Source: Ferrovibrio sp964218355 (GTDB taxonomy: Bacteria; Pseudomonadota; Alphaproteobacteria; Ferrovibrionales; Ferrovibrionaceae). Taken from it: a stretch of 64,000 nucleotides of DNA. Within the stretch, counting starts at the first letter, position 1. Each line of letters starts with the position of its first letter. The notes below the pieces were generated by a model. It did not search any database. It was not told the DNA's origin and saw only the letters and a list, made by a program, of their open reading frames with translations. The stretch lies in NCBI RefSeq assembly GCF_964218355.1, contig NZ_CAXPMC010000018.1, positions 62,001-126,000 of the forward strand, in the 5' to 3' direction. A program made the translations under genes and the position numbers. Below, piece after piece: positions 50,788 through 59,405 of the stretch.

Positions 50788-52023
50788 TCAGTCCGCGGCG
50801 CTGCCGGAGAGCGGGAAGACCATGGTCGCCGTGGTGCCGCTGCCCAGTGTGCTGTCGATCAGCAGCCGGCCGCCATGCAGGCCCATCAGCCGGCGCGAAA
50901 TGGCCAGCCCGAGGCCGGTGCCCTGGCCGCGCTCGTTCTTCGGGCCGGCCTGGTAGAAGGCCTCGCCCAGCCGGGCGAGGTCGGCCGGCGCGATGCCGGG
51001 GCCGTCATCGGCCACCATGATGCGGATCTCGCCGCCGCCGGATTCGCCGCGTACCACGATGCGGCCTTCGGACGGCGTGAACTTGATGGCGTTGGAAATC
51101 AGGTTCAGCAGCACCTGGCGGAAGGCGCTGCGGTCGGCCTGCAGGACCGGCAGGCCATGCAGCGAGGCATCCATCACCAGCGACAGGTCGCGCTGCCGCG
51201 CCTGCGCCAGCAGCAGCGAGATCACCGCATCGGCTTCGTCGACCACCGTCAGGCTGTCGGGCTGCAGCACCAGCTTGCCGGCCTCGATGCGGCTGAGATC
51301 GAGAATGCTGGTAATCACCTCGAGCAGATGGGCACCCGCCTGGCGGATCAGGCCGGCATAGTCGTGGTAATGCGGATCGCCGAGCGGACCGAAGGATTCG
51401 CTCTGCAGCATCTCGGAAAAACCGATGATGGCATTCAGCGGCGTGCGCAGCTCGTGGCTCATGAAGGCAAGGAACTCGCCTTTCGAGCGCGAGGCCAGCA
51501 TCGCCTCCTCGCGTGCCGCCTCGGTTTCGGCCAGCGCCCGGTGCAGCTCCAGCGCATCGGTGACCAGCAGGCCGAATTCGCGCAGCTGGTTGCGGGCATC
51601 CGCGTCGAAGCGGCGCGGCGCGGCATCGAATATCGCCAGGGTGCCGATGCGGTGGCCTTCGGCGGTGGTGATCGGCGCCGCCGCATAGAAACGCAGGCCG
51701 CCTTCCGCGGTGACGAAGGGGTTGTCGGCGACCCGGGCATCCTGCGTCGCATCCTCGATGACGCAGACCTCGTCCTGCATGATCGCCCAGGCGCAGAGGC
51801 CGTGTTCGCGCGGCACTTCCCGCATGGCGATGCCGATATGCGCCTTGAACCACAGCCGGTCGGCATCCACCATCGAGATCATGGCGCCGGCCGTGCCGAA
51901 GACGCGCGCCGCCAGCTGCACCAGCCGGTCGAAGCGCGGATCATAGGGCGTGTCGAGAATGGCGAAGCGGCGCAGGGCGCCCTGGCGGGCGGCTTCGTCA
52001 GGCGGCAGTGGCGCGGCGGGCAA
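50788..52023 (-). CDS. GAF-domain sensor histidine kinase, cytoplasmic
   Basis: 411 residues. The N-terminal GAF domain (about 20-170) begins RRFAILDTPYDPRFDRLVQL and includes FKAHIGIAMREVPREHGLCA. The kinase core has H190 (FMSHELRTPLNAIIGFSEML), the N-box LNLISNAIKF, DDGPGIAP and GTGLGLAISRRLMGLHGG. No membrane helix and no response regulator nearby. I chose the TTG start at 52023 because AGAGGGA lies 7 bases upstream; a GTG at 52101 would add 26 residues. The gene interrupts the usual infA-phosphatase neighbourhood. Confidence 0.9.
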   Translation of the reverse strand: MPAAPLPPDEAARQGALRRFAILDTPYDPRFDRLVQLAARVFGTAGAMISMVDADRLWFKAHIGIAMREVPREHGLCAWAIMQDEVCVIEDATQDARVADNPFVTAEGGLRFYAAAPITTAEGHRIGTLAIFDAAPRRFDADARNQLREFGLLVTDALELHRALAETEAAREEAMLASRSKGEFLAFMSHELRTPLNAIIGFSEMLQSESFGPLGDPHYHDYAGLIRQAGAHLLEVITSILDLSRIEAGKLVLQPDSLTVVDEADAVISLLLAQARQRDLSLVMDASLHGLPVLQADRSAFRQVLLNLISNAIKFTPSEGRIVVRGESGGGEIRIMVADDGPGIAPADLARLGEAFYQAGPKNERGQGTGLGLAISRRLMGLHGGRLLIDSTLGSGTTATMVFPLSGSAAD

Positions 52024-52211
52024 TCGAATTCCCTCTGAAGACGCCCCTAGATAGCCTTCGTCCGCCCCCTGAGCAACCCCCTCTTGATGCGGCCGGCGCA
52101 CACTGCGGCGCGGCCATATACCTGCGCGGGAATCTTCCCCAGCCGCGGCAGCCTGACCGGAGGCCTGGCCGGCGGCCGCCGGAGGCTGGACCGGCGCGGT
52201 GCTTCGCGCCT

Positions 52212-52862
52212 ATGACAGACCGCATGCTGCAGCTGGACCACATTACCATCCTTGCACCCTCGCTGCCGGAGGGCGTCGCCCATGTGCGGGACTGTCTCGA
52301 CATCGATGTCCCGTTCGGCCGGCAGCACCAGGATATGGGCACCCATAATCATCTGCTGCGCCTGGGCGACGCCCTTTACCTGGAGATCATCGCGATCAAT
52401 CCCGGCGCGCCGCGCCCGGGCCGGCCGCGCTGGTTCGGCCTCGACGACCAGCCTGCCGTGCGGGCGGCATGGGATGACGGCCGGCGCCTGCGCGGATGGG
52501 TGGCCCGCACCACCGATATCGACGGCGCGCTGGCCGGGCATGAAGCCATCCTCGGGCGCAAGGTGCGCCTGACGTCCGGCGACGCGGTCTTCTTCTTCGC
52601 GATTCCCGAGGATGGCGCGCTGCCCATGGCCGGCGCGGCGCCCTCGGTGATCGACCGGCAGGGCCGCCCGCCGCCGGTTGCCGCCATGGCGGATTTCGGC
52701 GCAACGCTGCAGTCGCTGGTGATCGAGCATCCGCAGCCGGCGCAGATCCGGGCGCTCTACGATGCGCTCGACATCGACACGCCGCCCACGGTCCGCGCTG
52801 GCGGGCAGCTGCGCTATCTGGCCTCGATCGGCACGCCGCGCGGGATCAGGCAGCTGTTCTAG
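52212..52862 (+). CDS. VOC (glyoxalase-like) family protein
   Basis: 216 residues of the vicinal-oxygen-chelate superfamily, glyoxalase-like group. It begins LQLDHITILAPSLPEGVAHV, with GTHNHLLRLGDALYLEIIAI as the second metal-site region. Such proteins are dioxygenase- or lyase-like with unknown substrates. Its stop overlaps the stop of the convergent SIMPL gene in a shared CTAG. Start at ATG 52212. Confidence 0.88.
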   Translation: MTDRMLQLDHITILAPSLPEGVAHVRDCLDIDVPFGRQHQDMGTHNHLLRLGDALYLEIIAINPGAPRPGRPRWFGLDDQPAVRAAWDDGRRLRGWVARTTDIDGALAGHEAILGRKVRLTSGDAVFFFAIPEDGALPMAGAAPSVIDRQGRPPPVAAMADFGATLQSLVIEHPQPAQIRALYDALDIDTPPTVRAGGQLRYLASIGTPRGIRQLF

Positions 52863-53596
52863 GGCCGGCGCAGGATCGCCTCGCCATCGACGGTGATGCT
52901 GAGAGTCTGCTCGCCCGGTGCCGCCACCGGCGGAGCACCGGCCACCATGCGGTCGGCCTTCATCGCCTGCATCATCATCGGCCGGGCAAGCCCGCCGCCG
53001 TTGATGCCGACCCGGTGCCAGCCGGCGAAGCGCAGGCCGAGCACGCCGGCCGCCTGTTCGGCCCGGGCGGTCAGGCGCCGCAGGGCCTCGGCCGTCATCT
53101 CGTCCTGGCCGGCGCGCTGCTGGGCGCGGGAAACCATGAAGCCGAGATCCTGCAGCAGCAGGCCCTCCTTCTGCAGTTCGCCCACCGCCGCCAGCAGCCG
53201 GTCGCTGTCCTGGCCGGTCAGGGTCACGCTCTGCTGGGCATGCCACTGCGCCGGCGGCGGCTTGGCGCCGGCCGGCAGGCTGGCCGGGCGCGGCGGGGTT
53301 TCCTGCCAGGTGCGATAGCCGCCGGTCTCCACCTCGATGCCCATGGCGCGCAGCATCGCCAGCGCCCTGGTCATCGCGGCATTCACGCCGGCCTGGGCGG
53401 CGGCGGCGCTGTCGGAGACCGCTTCGGCTGCCACCCGCGCCCGCATGGTATCCGGCGTGACGTCGCGCTCGGCGGATTCGCTGAGGCTGAGCAGGGTGGC
53501 ATCGGCAGGCAGGCTGCGCTCCTGCGCGGCAGCGGCAACCGGCGGCAGGGCGAGGGCGGCAAGAACGGCAAGTATGGAAAGGCGGCGCAGGGCCAT
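52859..53596 (-). CDS. SIMPL (DUF541) domain periplasmic protein
   Basis: 245 residues with a signal peptide (MALRRLSILAVLAALALPPV, cut near AAAQ). The SIMPL domain follows: LLSLSESAERDVTPDTMRAR, QQSVTLTGQDSDRLLAAVGE and EALRRLTARAEQAAGVLGLR. Relatives such as OmpA-linked or oxidative-stress SIMPL proteins have unclear roles. The ATG at 53596 begins the signal sequence. Confidence 0.88.
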   Translation of the reverse strand: MALRRLSILAVLAALALPPVAAAAQERSLPADATLLSLSESAERDVTPDTMRARVAAEAVSDSAAAAQAGVNAAMTRALAMLRAMGIEVETGGYRTWQETPPRPASLPAGAKPPPAQWHAQQSVTLTGQDSDRLLAAVGELQKEGLLLQDLGFMVSRAQQRAGQDEMTAEALRRLTARAEQAAGVLGLRFAGWHRVGINGGGLARPMMMQAMKADRMVAGAPPVAAPGEQTLSITVDGEAILRRP

Positions 53597-53687
53597 GGCG
53601 GAACTCCGGCTTGTGACTGGGCAGTCCCTCATCCTAGCGGGAAAACCGTGGCGGATTTGCGGCGGAACCGCGCGAAGCCGCACGGCC

Positions 53688-54134
53688 TCAGCCCGGCATC
53701 ACCGGCCGGCGGGAGAACCGCTCGCGGATGCGTTTCTGCAGGGTGTCGCGCACCTCGCGAAAGGCGGCCAGCCGCTGTTCGCGGGTGCCTTCCACGATGG
53801 ACGGATCGAAGGTGTTCCAGAATTCGACATCGCAGGCCATGGTGCGGGTCATGTCGACGGCGGTGTGCTGCGCTTCCGGCGACAGCGAGACGATCAGGTC
53901 GAAGGAGCTGTCCTCGAGATCGTCGAAGGTCTTGGAACGGTGTTTCGAGATGTCGATGCCGATCTCGTCCATCACCTCGACGGCCAGCGGATCGACCTTC
54001 TGCTGGCGCACGCCGACCGAATCGACGAAGACCTGCTTCGGGTAGAGCGCCTTCAGCATGCCCTCGGCCATCGGGGAGCGCACGCTGTTCATGGTGCAAC
54101 AGAACAGCACGCTGCCGGGGAGCCGATCGCTCAT
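53688..54134 (-). CDS. Low-molecular-weight phosphotyrosine phosphatase/arsenate reductase-like protein
   Basis: 148 residues. The P-loop C-x5-R is C13-TMNSV-R19 in VLFCCTMNSVRSPMAEG, and FWNTFDPSIVEGTREQRLAA carries the Asp-Pro loop near the C-terminus. It may be a protein phosphatase or arsenate reductase. Conserved neighbour of UPF0262 and hisD in alphaproteobacteria; six bases downstream of the UPF0262 gene. Confidence 0.9.
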   Translation of the reverse strand: MSDRLPGSVLFCCTMNSVRSPMAEGMLKALYPKQVFVDSVGVRQQKVDPLAVEVMDEIGIDISKHRSKTFDDLEDSSFDLIVSLSPEAQHTAVDMTRTMACDVEFWNTFDPSIVEGTREQRLAAFREVRDTLQKRIRERFSRRPVMPG

Positions 54135-54140
54135 GCGGGC

Positions 54141-54632
54141 TTACCGGATATGCAGGACGCAGATGAGGGTGAACAGCCGGCGGGCGGTATCGAAATCGGT
54201 GTCGATCTTGCCCTTCAGCCGCTCGCGCAGCAGTTCCGATCCCTCGTTGTGCACGCCGCGGCGGGCCATGTCGATGGTTTCGATCTGCGACGGACTGGAG
54301 CGCTTGATCGCCTGGTAATAGCTGTCGCAGATCTCGAAATAGTCCTTGATGATGCGGCGGAACGGCGACAGCGCGAGGATGATCTTGCCCAGCGGCGACG
54401 CTCCATCGTCGCGGATATCGAAGACCAGCCGGTTCTCCTCGATGGCCAGCACAAGGTGGAACGGCCCTTGTCCCTCATGGGCACCGACCGGCGAGAACAC
54501 GTTCTGCTCCAGCAGGTCGAAGATGGCGACGCGCTGCTCGTGTTCGATATCGGCATTGCGGCGCACCACGCTGCGCTCGTCGAGTTCGACCCCGACAAGG
54601 TGGTGGCTGGCCGGTGGCGCCTTCTCCGTCAT
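54141..54632 (-). CDS. UPF0262 family protein
   Basis: 163 residues of a conserved alphaproteobacterial family with unknown function. Typical blocks: IEHEQRVAIFDLLEQNVFSP, PFHLVLAIEENRLVFDIRDD and FRRIIKDYFEICDSYYQAIK, then IDMARRGVHNEGSELLRERL. Its ATG overlaps the stop of hisD (ATGA). Confidence 0.92.
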   Translation of the reverse strand: MTEKAPPASHHLVGVELDERSVVRRNADIEHEQRVAIFDLLEQNVFSPVGAHEGQGPFHLVLAIEENRLVFDIRDDGASPLGKIILALSPFRRIIKDYFEICDSYYQAIKRSSPSQIETIDMARRGVHNEGSELLRERLKGKIDTDFDTARRLFTLICVLHIR

Positions 54633-55942
54633 GCCGTGCCCTTGCCCGCAGCGCCGGACAGGCGGATCGCGACCGACAGCGCATGGCCGTGCAGCCCCTC
54701 GGCCTCGGCCAGCGCCACGGCGGCCGGGCCGATCCGTTCTAGCGAGGCCTGATCACACTGCACCAGCGTCGTGCGCTTCATGAAATCAAGCAGGTTGAGG
54801 CCCGAGGCATAGCGAGCCGCACCGGCGGTGGGCAGCACGTGATTGGGGCCGGCGACATAATCGCCGATCGCCTCGGGCGTGTGGCGGCCGAGAAAGATGG
54901 CCCCGGCATGGCGCACCCGGGCCGCCAGCGCCTGCGGATCGTCGATGGCGAGTTCGAGGTGCTCGGGCGCGATCGCATCCACCAGCGGCGCGGCATCGGC
55001 GAGGTGCTTCACCGTGATCAGCGCGCCGAATTTCTCCCAGCTTGCCGTGGCGATGCCGCTGCGCGGCATGGTCGAGAGCTGCTGGCGCACGGCGGCGCCC
55101 ACTTTGCCGGCGAAGGCGGCATCGTCGGTGATCAGCACCGACTGCGCCACCTCGTCATGCTCAGCCTGGCTGAGCAGATCGGCGGCGATCCAGGCCGGGT
55201 CGTTCCGCGCATCGGCCACCACGAGGATTTCCGACGGGCCGGCCGGGTTGTCGATGCCGACCTGGCCGAACACCATGCGCTTGGCGGTGACCACGAAGCT
55301 GTTGCCGGGACCGGTGATCTTGTCGACCGGAGTGATGCTTTCGGTACCGTAGGCCAGCGCGGCCACGGCCTGCGCCCCGCCCATGCGATAGGCCTCGGTA
55401 ACCCCGGCCAGCTTCAGCGCCGCCATCACCAATGGATTGAGCGCGCCGTCGGGCGTGGGCACGGCAACGACGACGCGGCGCACCCCGGCCACCACGGCGG
55501 GAATCGCATTCATCAGCACGGAAGACGGATAGGCCGCCTTGCCGCCCGGCACATAGAGGCCGACGGCATCCAGCGCGGTCCAGCGATGGCCGAGCTTCAC
55601 GCCCTGCGCATCCGTGTAGAAATCGTCGGTCGGCTTCTGCTTCGCGTGGAAGGCACGGATACGCCCCGCCGCAGTCTGCAGCGCCTGCATGGTGGCGGCA
55701 TCGACCTGGGCGGCGGCGGCGTCGATTTCCGCCTGACTGATGCGCAGGCCGAGCCTGGCGCTGTCGACCCGGTCGTATTTCAGGTTCAGCTCGTGCAGGA
55801 CCGCGTCGCCGCGCCGGCGCAGATCGGCGATGATCTGCGCGACGGCGGCCGAGACATCGGCCTCGGCATCGCGCTTCGCCTTCACCATCGCATCGAAGCG
55901 GCGGGTGAAGTCCGGATCGGCGGCATTCAGTTCAACGGGCAT
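54629..55942 (-). CDS. hisD: Histidinol dehydrogenase
   Basis: 437 residues; catalyses the last two steps of histidine synthesis (histidinol to histidine) with NAD and zinc. Motifs: YVPGGKAAYPSSVLMNAIPA, TGPGNSFVVTAKRMVFGQVG followed by IDNPAGPSEILV, SQAEHDEVAQSVLI, AIAPEHLELAI and VAGPNHVLPTAG, covering the zinc and catalytic residues. It overlaps hisG by 11 bases and UPF0262 by four, so the block is tightly coupled. Confidence 0.97.
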   Translation of the reverse strand: MPVELNAADPDFTRRFDAMVKAKRDAEADVSAAVAQIIADLRRRGDAVLHELNLKYDRVDSARLGLRISQAEIDAAAAQVDAATMQALQTAAGRIRAFHAKQKPTDDFYTDAQGVKLGHRWTALDAVGLYVPGGKAAYPSSVLMNAIPAVVAGVRRVVVAVPTPDGALNPLVMAALKLAGVTEAYRMGGAQAVAALAYGTESITPVDKITGPGNSFVVTAKRMVFGQVGIDNPAGPSEILVVADARNDPAWIAADLLSQAEHDEVAQSVLITDDAAFAGKVGAAVRQQLSTMPRSGIATASWEKFGALITVKHLADAAPLVDAIAPEHLELAIDDPQALAARVRHAGAIFLGRHTPEAIGDYVAGPNHVLPTAGAARYASGLNLLDFMKRTTLVQCDQASLERIGPAAVALAEAEGLHGHALSVAIRLSGAAGKGTA

Positions 55943-56603
55943 CGACGGCCTTCCTGAATCGGTCCAGCCAGCCGCCGACCTCGGCGGGGCGGGTCTTGAG
56001 CGCGGCCCGGTTGACCACGAGGCGGGAAGTGACCCTGGCGATCACCTCCACCTCGACCAGGCCATTCGCCTTCAAGGTGGCGCCCGTCGAGACAAGGTCA
56101 ACAATGCGCCGGCACAGGCCGAGCGTCGGCGCCAGTTCCATGGCGCCGTTCAGCTTGATGCATTCCGCCTGCACGCCGCGATCGGCGAAGTATTTCTGCG
56201 TCACATGCGGATATTTGGTGGCCACCCGCACATGGCTCCAGCGCTTCGGGTCGTCGCCGGCCGACAGTTCGACCGGCTCGGCCACCGACAGCCGGCAATG
56301 GCCGATATCGAGATCGAGCGGCGCATAGATTTCGGGATAGTCGAATTCCATCAGCACGTCGTTGCCGGCGACGCCGAGCTGGGCGGCGCCGAAGGCGACG
56401 AAGGTGGCGACATCGAAACTGCGCACCCGGATCAGCTCCAGCTCCGGATGGTTGGTGGCGAAGCGCAGCTTGCGGCTGTTCTCGTCGGAGAAATCCGGTT
56501 CCGGCTCGATGCCGGCCGCCCGCATCAGCGGCATCACCTCCTTGAGGATCCGCCCCTTGGGCAGGGCCATCACCAGCTTCGTGTCGCTGACCGCGGGACT
56601 CAT
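55932..56603 (-). CDS. hisG: ATP phosphoribosyltransferase HisG, short form
   Basis: 223 residues; first step of histidine synthesis. KLVMALPKGRILKEVMPLMR begins the conserved part, and AFGAAQLGVAGNDVLMEFDY and LVSTGATLKANGLVEVEVIA are family signatures. The C-terminal regulatory domain of the long form is missing, so it is of the short type that needs HisZ as partner; no hisZ gene lies in the window. The ATG at 56603 overlaps the stop of the DUF2948 gene (TGATG). Confidence 0.95.
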   Translation of the reverse strand: MSPAVSDTKLVMALPKGRILKEVMPLMRAAGIEPEPDFSDENSRKLRFATNHPELELIRVRSFDVATFVAFGAAQLGVAGNDVLMEFDYPEIYAPLDLDIGHCRLSVAEPVELSAGDDPKRWSHVRVATKYPHVTQKYFADRGVQAECIKLNGAMELAPTLGLCRRIVDLVSTGATLKANGLVEVEVIARVTSRLVVNRAALKTRPAEVGGWLDRFRKAVDAR

Positions 56604-57106
56604 CACTCTTCCTCGACCTTGTGCTGCGGGGCGCGCCGCACCGGAAACGGCGTGCCGATATCCTGCATCTGCGCGTCGATGCATTCGACTTCGAGCCGGA
56701 TCGCGGCGCCGCCGGCAAAGACCAGAGTCAGCACCGCGCCGGGATTCTCCACGTCACCCGCCGGCGCGGCCATGATCGACAGCAGCTCCAGCACCGCCCG
56801 GCCATCGCCGCGGTCGATGCCGCTGGTCTGCACCTTCAGAACGCCGTCGAAATGCAGGCCGGCGGCCACGCGTATATGCGGGTCGATGCGGATCAGCCGG
56901 CGCTTCGCATCGGCATTGCGCTCGTCCTCCCAGCGGAAGCGGTTCAGCACCAGCGCGAAGCGGCGCTGCTGCGGCTGGAAGGTCATGTCGGCACAGCGCA
57001 GGGTGGCATCCTGCAGGCAGGCGGCCAGCACGGTCAGGTCCTCGGCATCCTCGGCGCGCAGGCGCAGGGGCTGGAAGCGGGCCGTCTGTGCGGGGCTGCC
57101 GGCCAT
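56603..57106 (-). CDS. DUF2948 family protein
   Basis: 167 residues, conserved in alphaproteobacteria beside murA and hisG, function unknown. Family-like features: LRAEDAEDLTVLAACLQDAT and RRFALVLNRFRWEDE near the N-terminus and GAVLTLVFAGGAAIRLEVEC near the C-terminus. No signal or membrane helix. It starts two bases after murA stops and overlaps hisG by one base. Confidence 0.9.
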   Translation of the reverse strand: MAGSPAQTARFQPLRLRAEDAEDLTVLAACLQDATLRCADMTFQPQQRRFALVLNRFRWEDERNADAKRRLIRIDPHIRVAAGLHFDGVLKVQTSGIDRGDGRAVLELLSIMAAPAGDVENPGAVLTLVFAGGAAIRLEVECIDAQMQDIGTPFPVRRAPQHKVEEE

Positions 57107-57108
57107 GC

Positions 57109-58389
57109 TCAGTCCTTCAGCCGCTCGATCTGCGCGCCGCAGGCGGCGAGCTTCTCTTCCAGCCGCTCGTAGCCGCGGTCGAGGTGATAGACGCGGTTGA
57201 CGACCGTCTCGCCCTCGGCAGCCAGCCCGGCCAGCACCAGCGACACCGATGCCCGCAGGTCGGTCGCCATCACCGGGGCGCCGGTCAGCTTCGGCACGCC
57301 GCGCACCAGCGCCGAGGCACCGTGCACCACGATATTGGCACCCATGCGCGCCAGTTCCGGCACATGCATGAAACGGTTCTCGAAGATCGTCTCGGTGATC
57401 ATCGAGGCGCCCTCGGCCACCGTCATCAGCACCATCACCTGGGCCTGCATGTCGGTGGGAAAGCCGGGATAGGGCTGGGTCAGGAAATCGACACCCTTCA
57501 GGCGGCTGCCGTTGCGCGCGATGGTGATGCCGCGCGGGCTTTCGCCGATCTCGCAGCCGGCCTCGCGCAGCTTGTCGGCCACCGCCTCGATCAGGTCGAG
57601 CCGCGTGCCGGTCAGTTCGACGCGGCCGCCGCAGATGGCCGCCGCCGCCGCATAGGTGCCGGTCTCGATACGGTCGGGCACGATGTGATGGGTACCGCCA
57701 TGCAGCGATGGCCGGCCATGCACGGTGAGATGTTCGCTGCCGATCCCCTCGATGCTGGCGCCCATGGCAACCAGGCAGTGGCAGAGATCGGTGATCTCGG
57801 GCTCGCGCGCCGCATTCTCCAGCACCGTGGTGCCTTCGGCCAGGGCGGCGGCCATGAGCAGATTCTCGGTGGCGCCGACCGAGACCATCGGAAAGCGGAT
57901 CACCGCGCCCTTCAGGCCGGCCTTGGCCGTCGCCTTGATATAGCCGCCCTCGACCGCGATCTCGGCGCCGAGCGCCTTCAGGCCCATGATATGCAGGTCC
58001 ACGGGCCGCGTGCCGATGGCGCAGCCGCCGGGCAGGGACACTTCCGCCTCGCCGAAGCGCGCCAGCAGCGGGCCGAGCACCAGCACGGAGGCGCGCATCT
58101 TGCGTACGAGATCGTAGGGCGCCACCGTCGAGGTGATGGTGGCGGCATTCAGGTCGATGGTGCGCCCCTCCGGGGTACCGTTGCCGCCATTCATCGAGAC
58201 ATCGACGCCATGCTGCTGCAGCAGATGCGCCATGGTGGCGATATCGGCCAGATGCGGCACGTTGGACAGGGTCAGGGTGTCGGCGGTCAGCAGGCTGGCC
58301 GCCATCAGCGGCAGGGCGGCATTCTTGGCCCCGCCGATGGCGATGCTGCCCTCCAGCGGGCGGCCGCCGCGCAAGCGAATTCTATCCAT
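57109..58389 (-). CDS. murA: UDP-N-acetylglucosamine 1-carboxyvinyltransferase MurA
   Basis: 426 residues; first committed step of peptidoglycan synthesis. K22 and N23 (IGGAKNAALPL) have the same numbering as in the E. coli enzyme, supporting the start at 58389, which also has AAAGG upstream. The active-site Cys that fosfomycin attacks is present at C123 (SLPGGCAIGTRPVDLH), so the protein is predicted to be of the Cys type. Upstream in-frame ATG codons at 58404 and 58449 are less likely starts. Confidence 0.96.
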   Translation of the reverse strand: MDRIRLRGGRPLEGSIAIGGAKNAALPLMAASLLTADTLTLSNVPHLADIATMAHLLQQHGVDVSMNGGNGTPEGRTIDLNAATITSTVAPYDLVRKMRASVLVLGPLLARFGEAEVSLPGGCAIGTRPVDLHIMGLKALGAEIAVEGGYIKATAKAGLKGAVIRFPMVSVGATENLLMAAALAEGTTVLENAAREPEITDLCHCLVAMGASIEGIGSEHLTVHGRPSLHGGTHHIVPDRIETGTYAAAAAICGGRVELTGTRLDLIEAVADKLREAGCEIGESPRGITIARNGSRLKGVDFLTQPYPGFPTDMQAQVMVLMTVAEGASMITETIFENRFMHVPELARMGANIVVHGASALVRGVPKLTGAPVMATDLRASVSLVLAGLAAEGETVVNRVYHLDRGYERLEEKLAACGAQIERLKD

Positions 58390-58490
58390 AAACCTTTGAT
58401 CCATAAAGCGTTCCGGCCGAAAAGCCGGAACGGCGCAACACTGGTTCATGCTTGTCTATCCCAAGCCGGGCCGAATCGCCAGTGCGGGGG

Positions 58491-59339
58491 CTAGTTTCCC
58501 GGCCGGGCGGCCCGGGGCGGGCGGCTGCGGGCCTTCAGCTCGCTGAGGCCGACGCCGATATGCTGCCGGTAGATGCGGTCCACCGCCCCGTCCGCGAGCA
58601 TGCTGCCGATGGCCGCATCCACCTTCCGCGCCGCCTCCAGCTGCGCCGGCGCGAACAGCGGGTAGAGCGCCGCCATGCCATGGGCGGGCAGCAGCGGGCG
58701 GACGGCATCCTCCAGGCCCAGCCGGATCGCGGTCCAGCGCAGGGTGATGTTGTCGCCATAGGCCGCCGCCTGCCGCCCGGCGACGAGGCTGCGGATCTGC
58801 CCGGCCTCGCTGTCCAGCCGGACATAATCCGGCTGTGCCGCCGCAGTCTCGTCGAGCGGATACTGCCAGCCATGCACGAGGCTGACCTTCCGGCCGGCGA
58901 ACGCGGCAGGGTCCGACGGACCGAGACGCGCATCCTCGGCCAGGACCCAGAAGCTGTAGAAGGAGGTCACGTAGGAATGGCGGCCGGAAACGAATTCCTC
59001 CCGCGGCGCGCCGTCCATGGCGGCATCATACATGCCGCCGGCGACGCCGGTCAGGCAGCGTTTCCACGGCAGTTCGGCAAACTGCGCCGCAAAGCCGGCC
59101 CGCCGGGCCGCCTCGCGCAGGATGCCGACCGACAGGCCCTGCGGTTCACCATCCTGCAGGAATGTGTAGGGGGCCCATCTGGTGAAGCAGAAGCGCAGCG
59201 GCGTATCCGCCGCATGGCTGGCCGGCGGCAGCAGCACAAGAAGGGTGGCGAGGCCGCAGGCGGCAGCGCGCAGCCGGCGGGCCGGCCGTGACAGGGCAGC
59301 GAAGCGCGGTCCGCTGTTCGGGGAGGAGCGCCTGTGCAT
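58491..59339 (-). CDS. Periplasmic solute-binding protein (SBP_bac_3 type)
   Basis: 282 residues. A long basic N-terminus and signal (LRAAACGLATLLVLLPPASH, cut near HAA) precede a type II binding fold: LRFCFTRWAPYTFLQDGEPQ, then GLSVGILREAARRAGF and PWKRCLTGVAGGMYDAAMDG. The C-terminus is DRIYRQHIGVGLSELKAR. No ABC permease is adjacent, so it may be an orphan sensor or binding protein. It is convergent with nothing and follows dcd on the same strand. Confidence 0.85.
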   Translation of the reverse strand: MHRRSSPNSGPRFAALSRPARRLRAAACGLATLLVLLPPASHAADTPLRFCFTRWAPYTFLQDGEPQGLSVGILREAARRAGFAAQFAELPWKRCLTGVAGGMYDAAMDGAPREEFVSGRHSYVTSFYSFWVLAEDARLGPSDPAAFAGRKVSLVHGWQYPLDETAAAQPDYVRLDSEAGQIRSLVAGRQAAAYGDNITLRWTAIRLGLEDAVRPLLPAHGMAALYPLFAPAQLEAARKVDAAIGSMLADGAVDRIYRQHIGVGLSELKARSRPPRAARPGN

Positions 59340-59405
59340 GGGCCGAGCCTAGGCCAAATCGCCCGCTGCGGCCAGTTTCCCGGCCCGGCCGGCGGCAAGG
59401 CGGGC

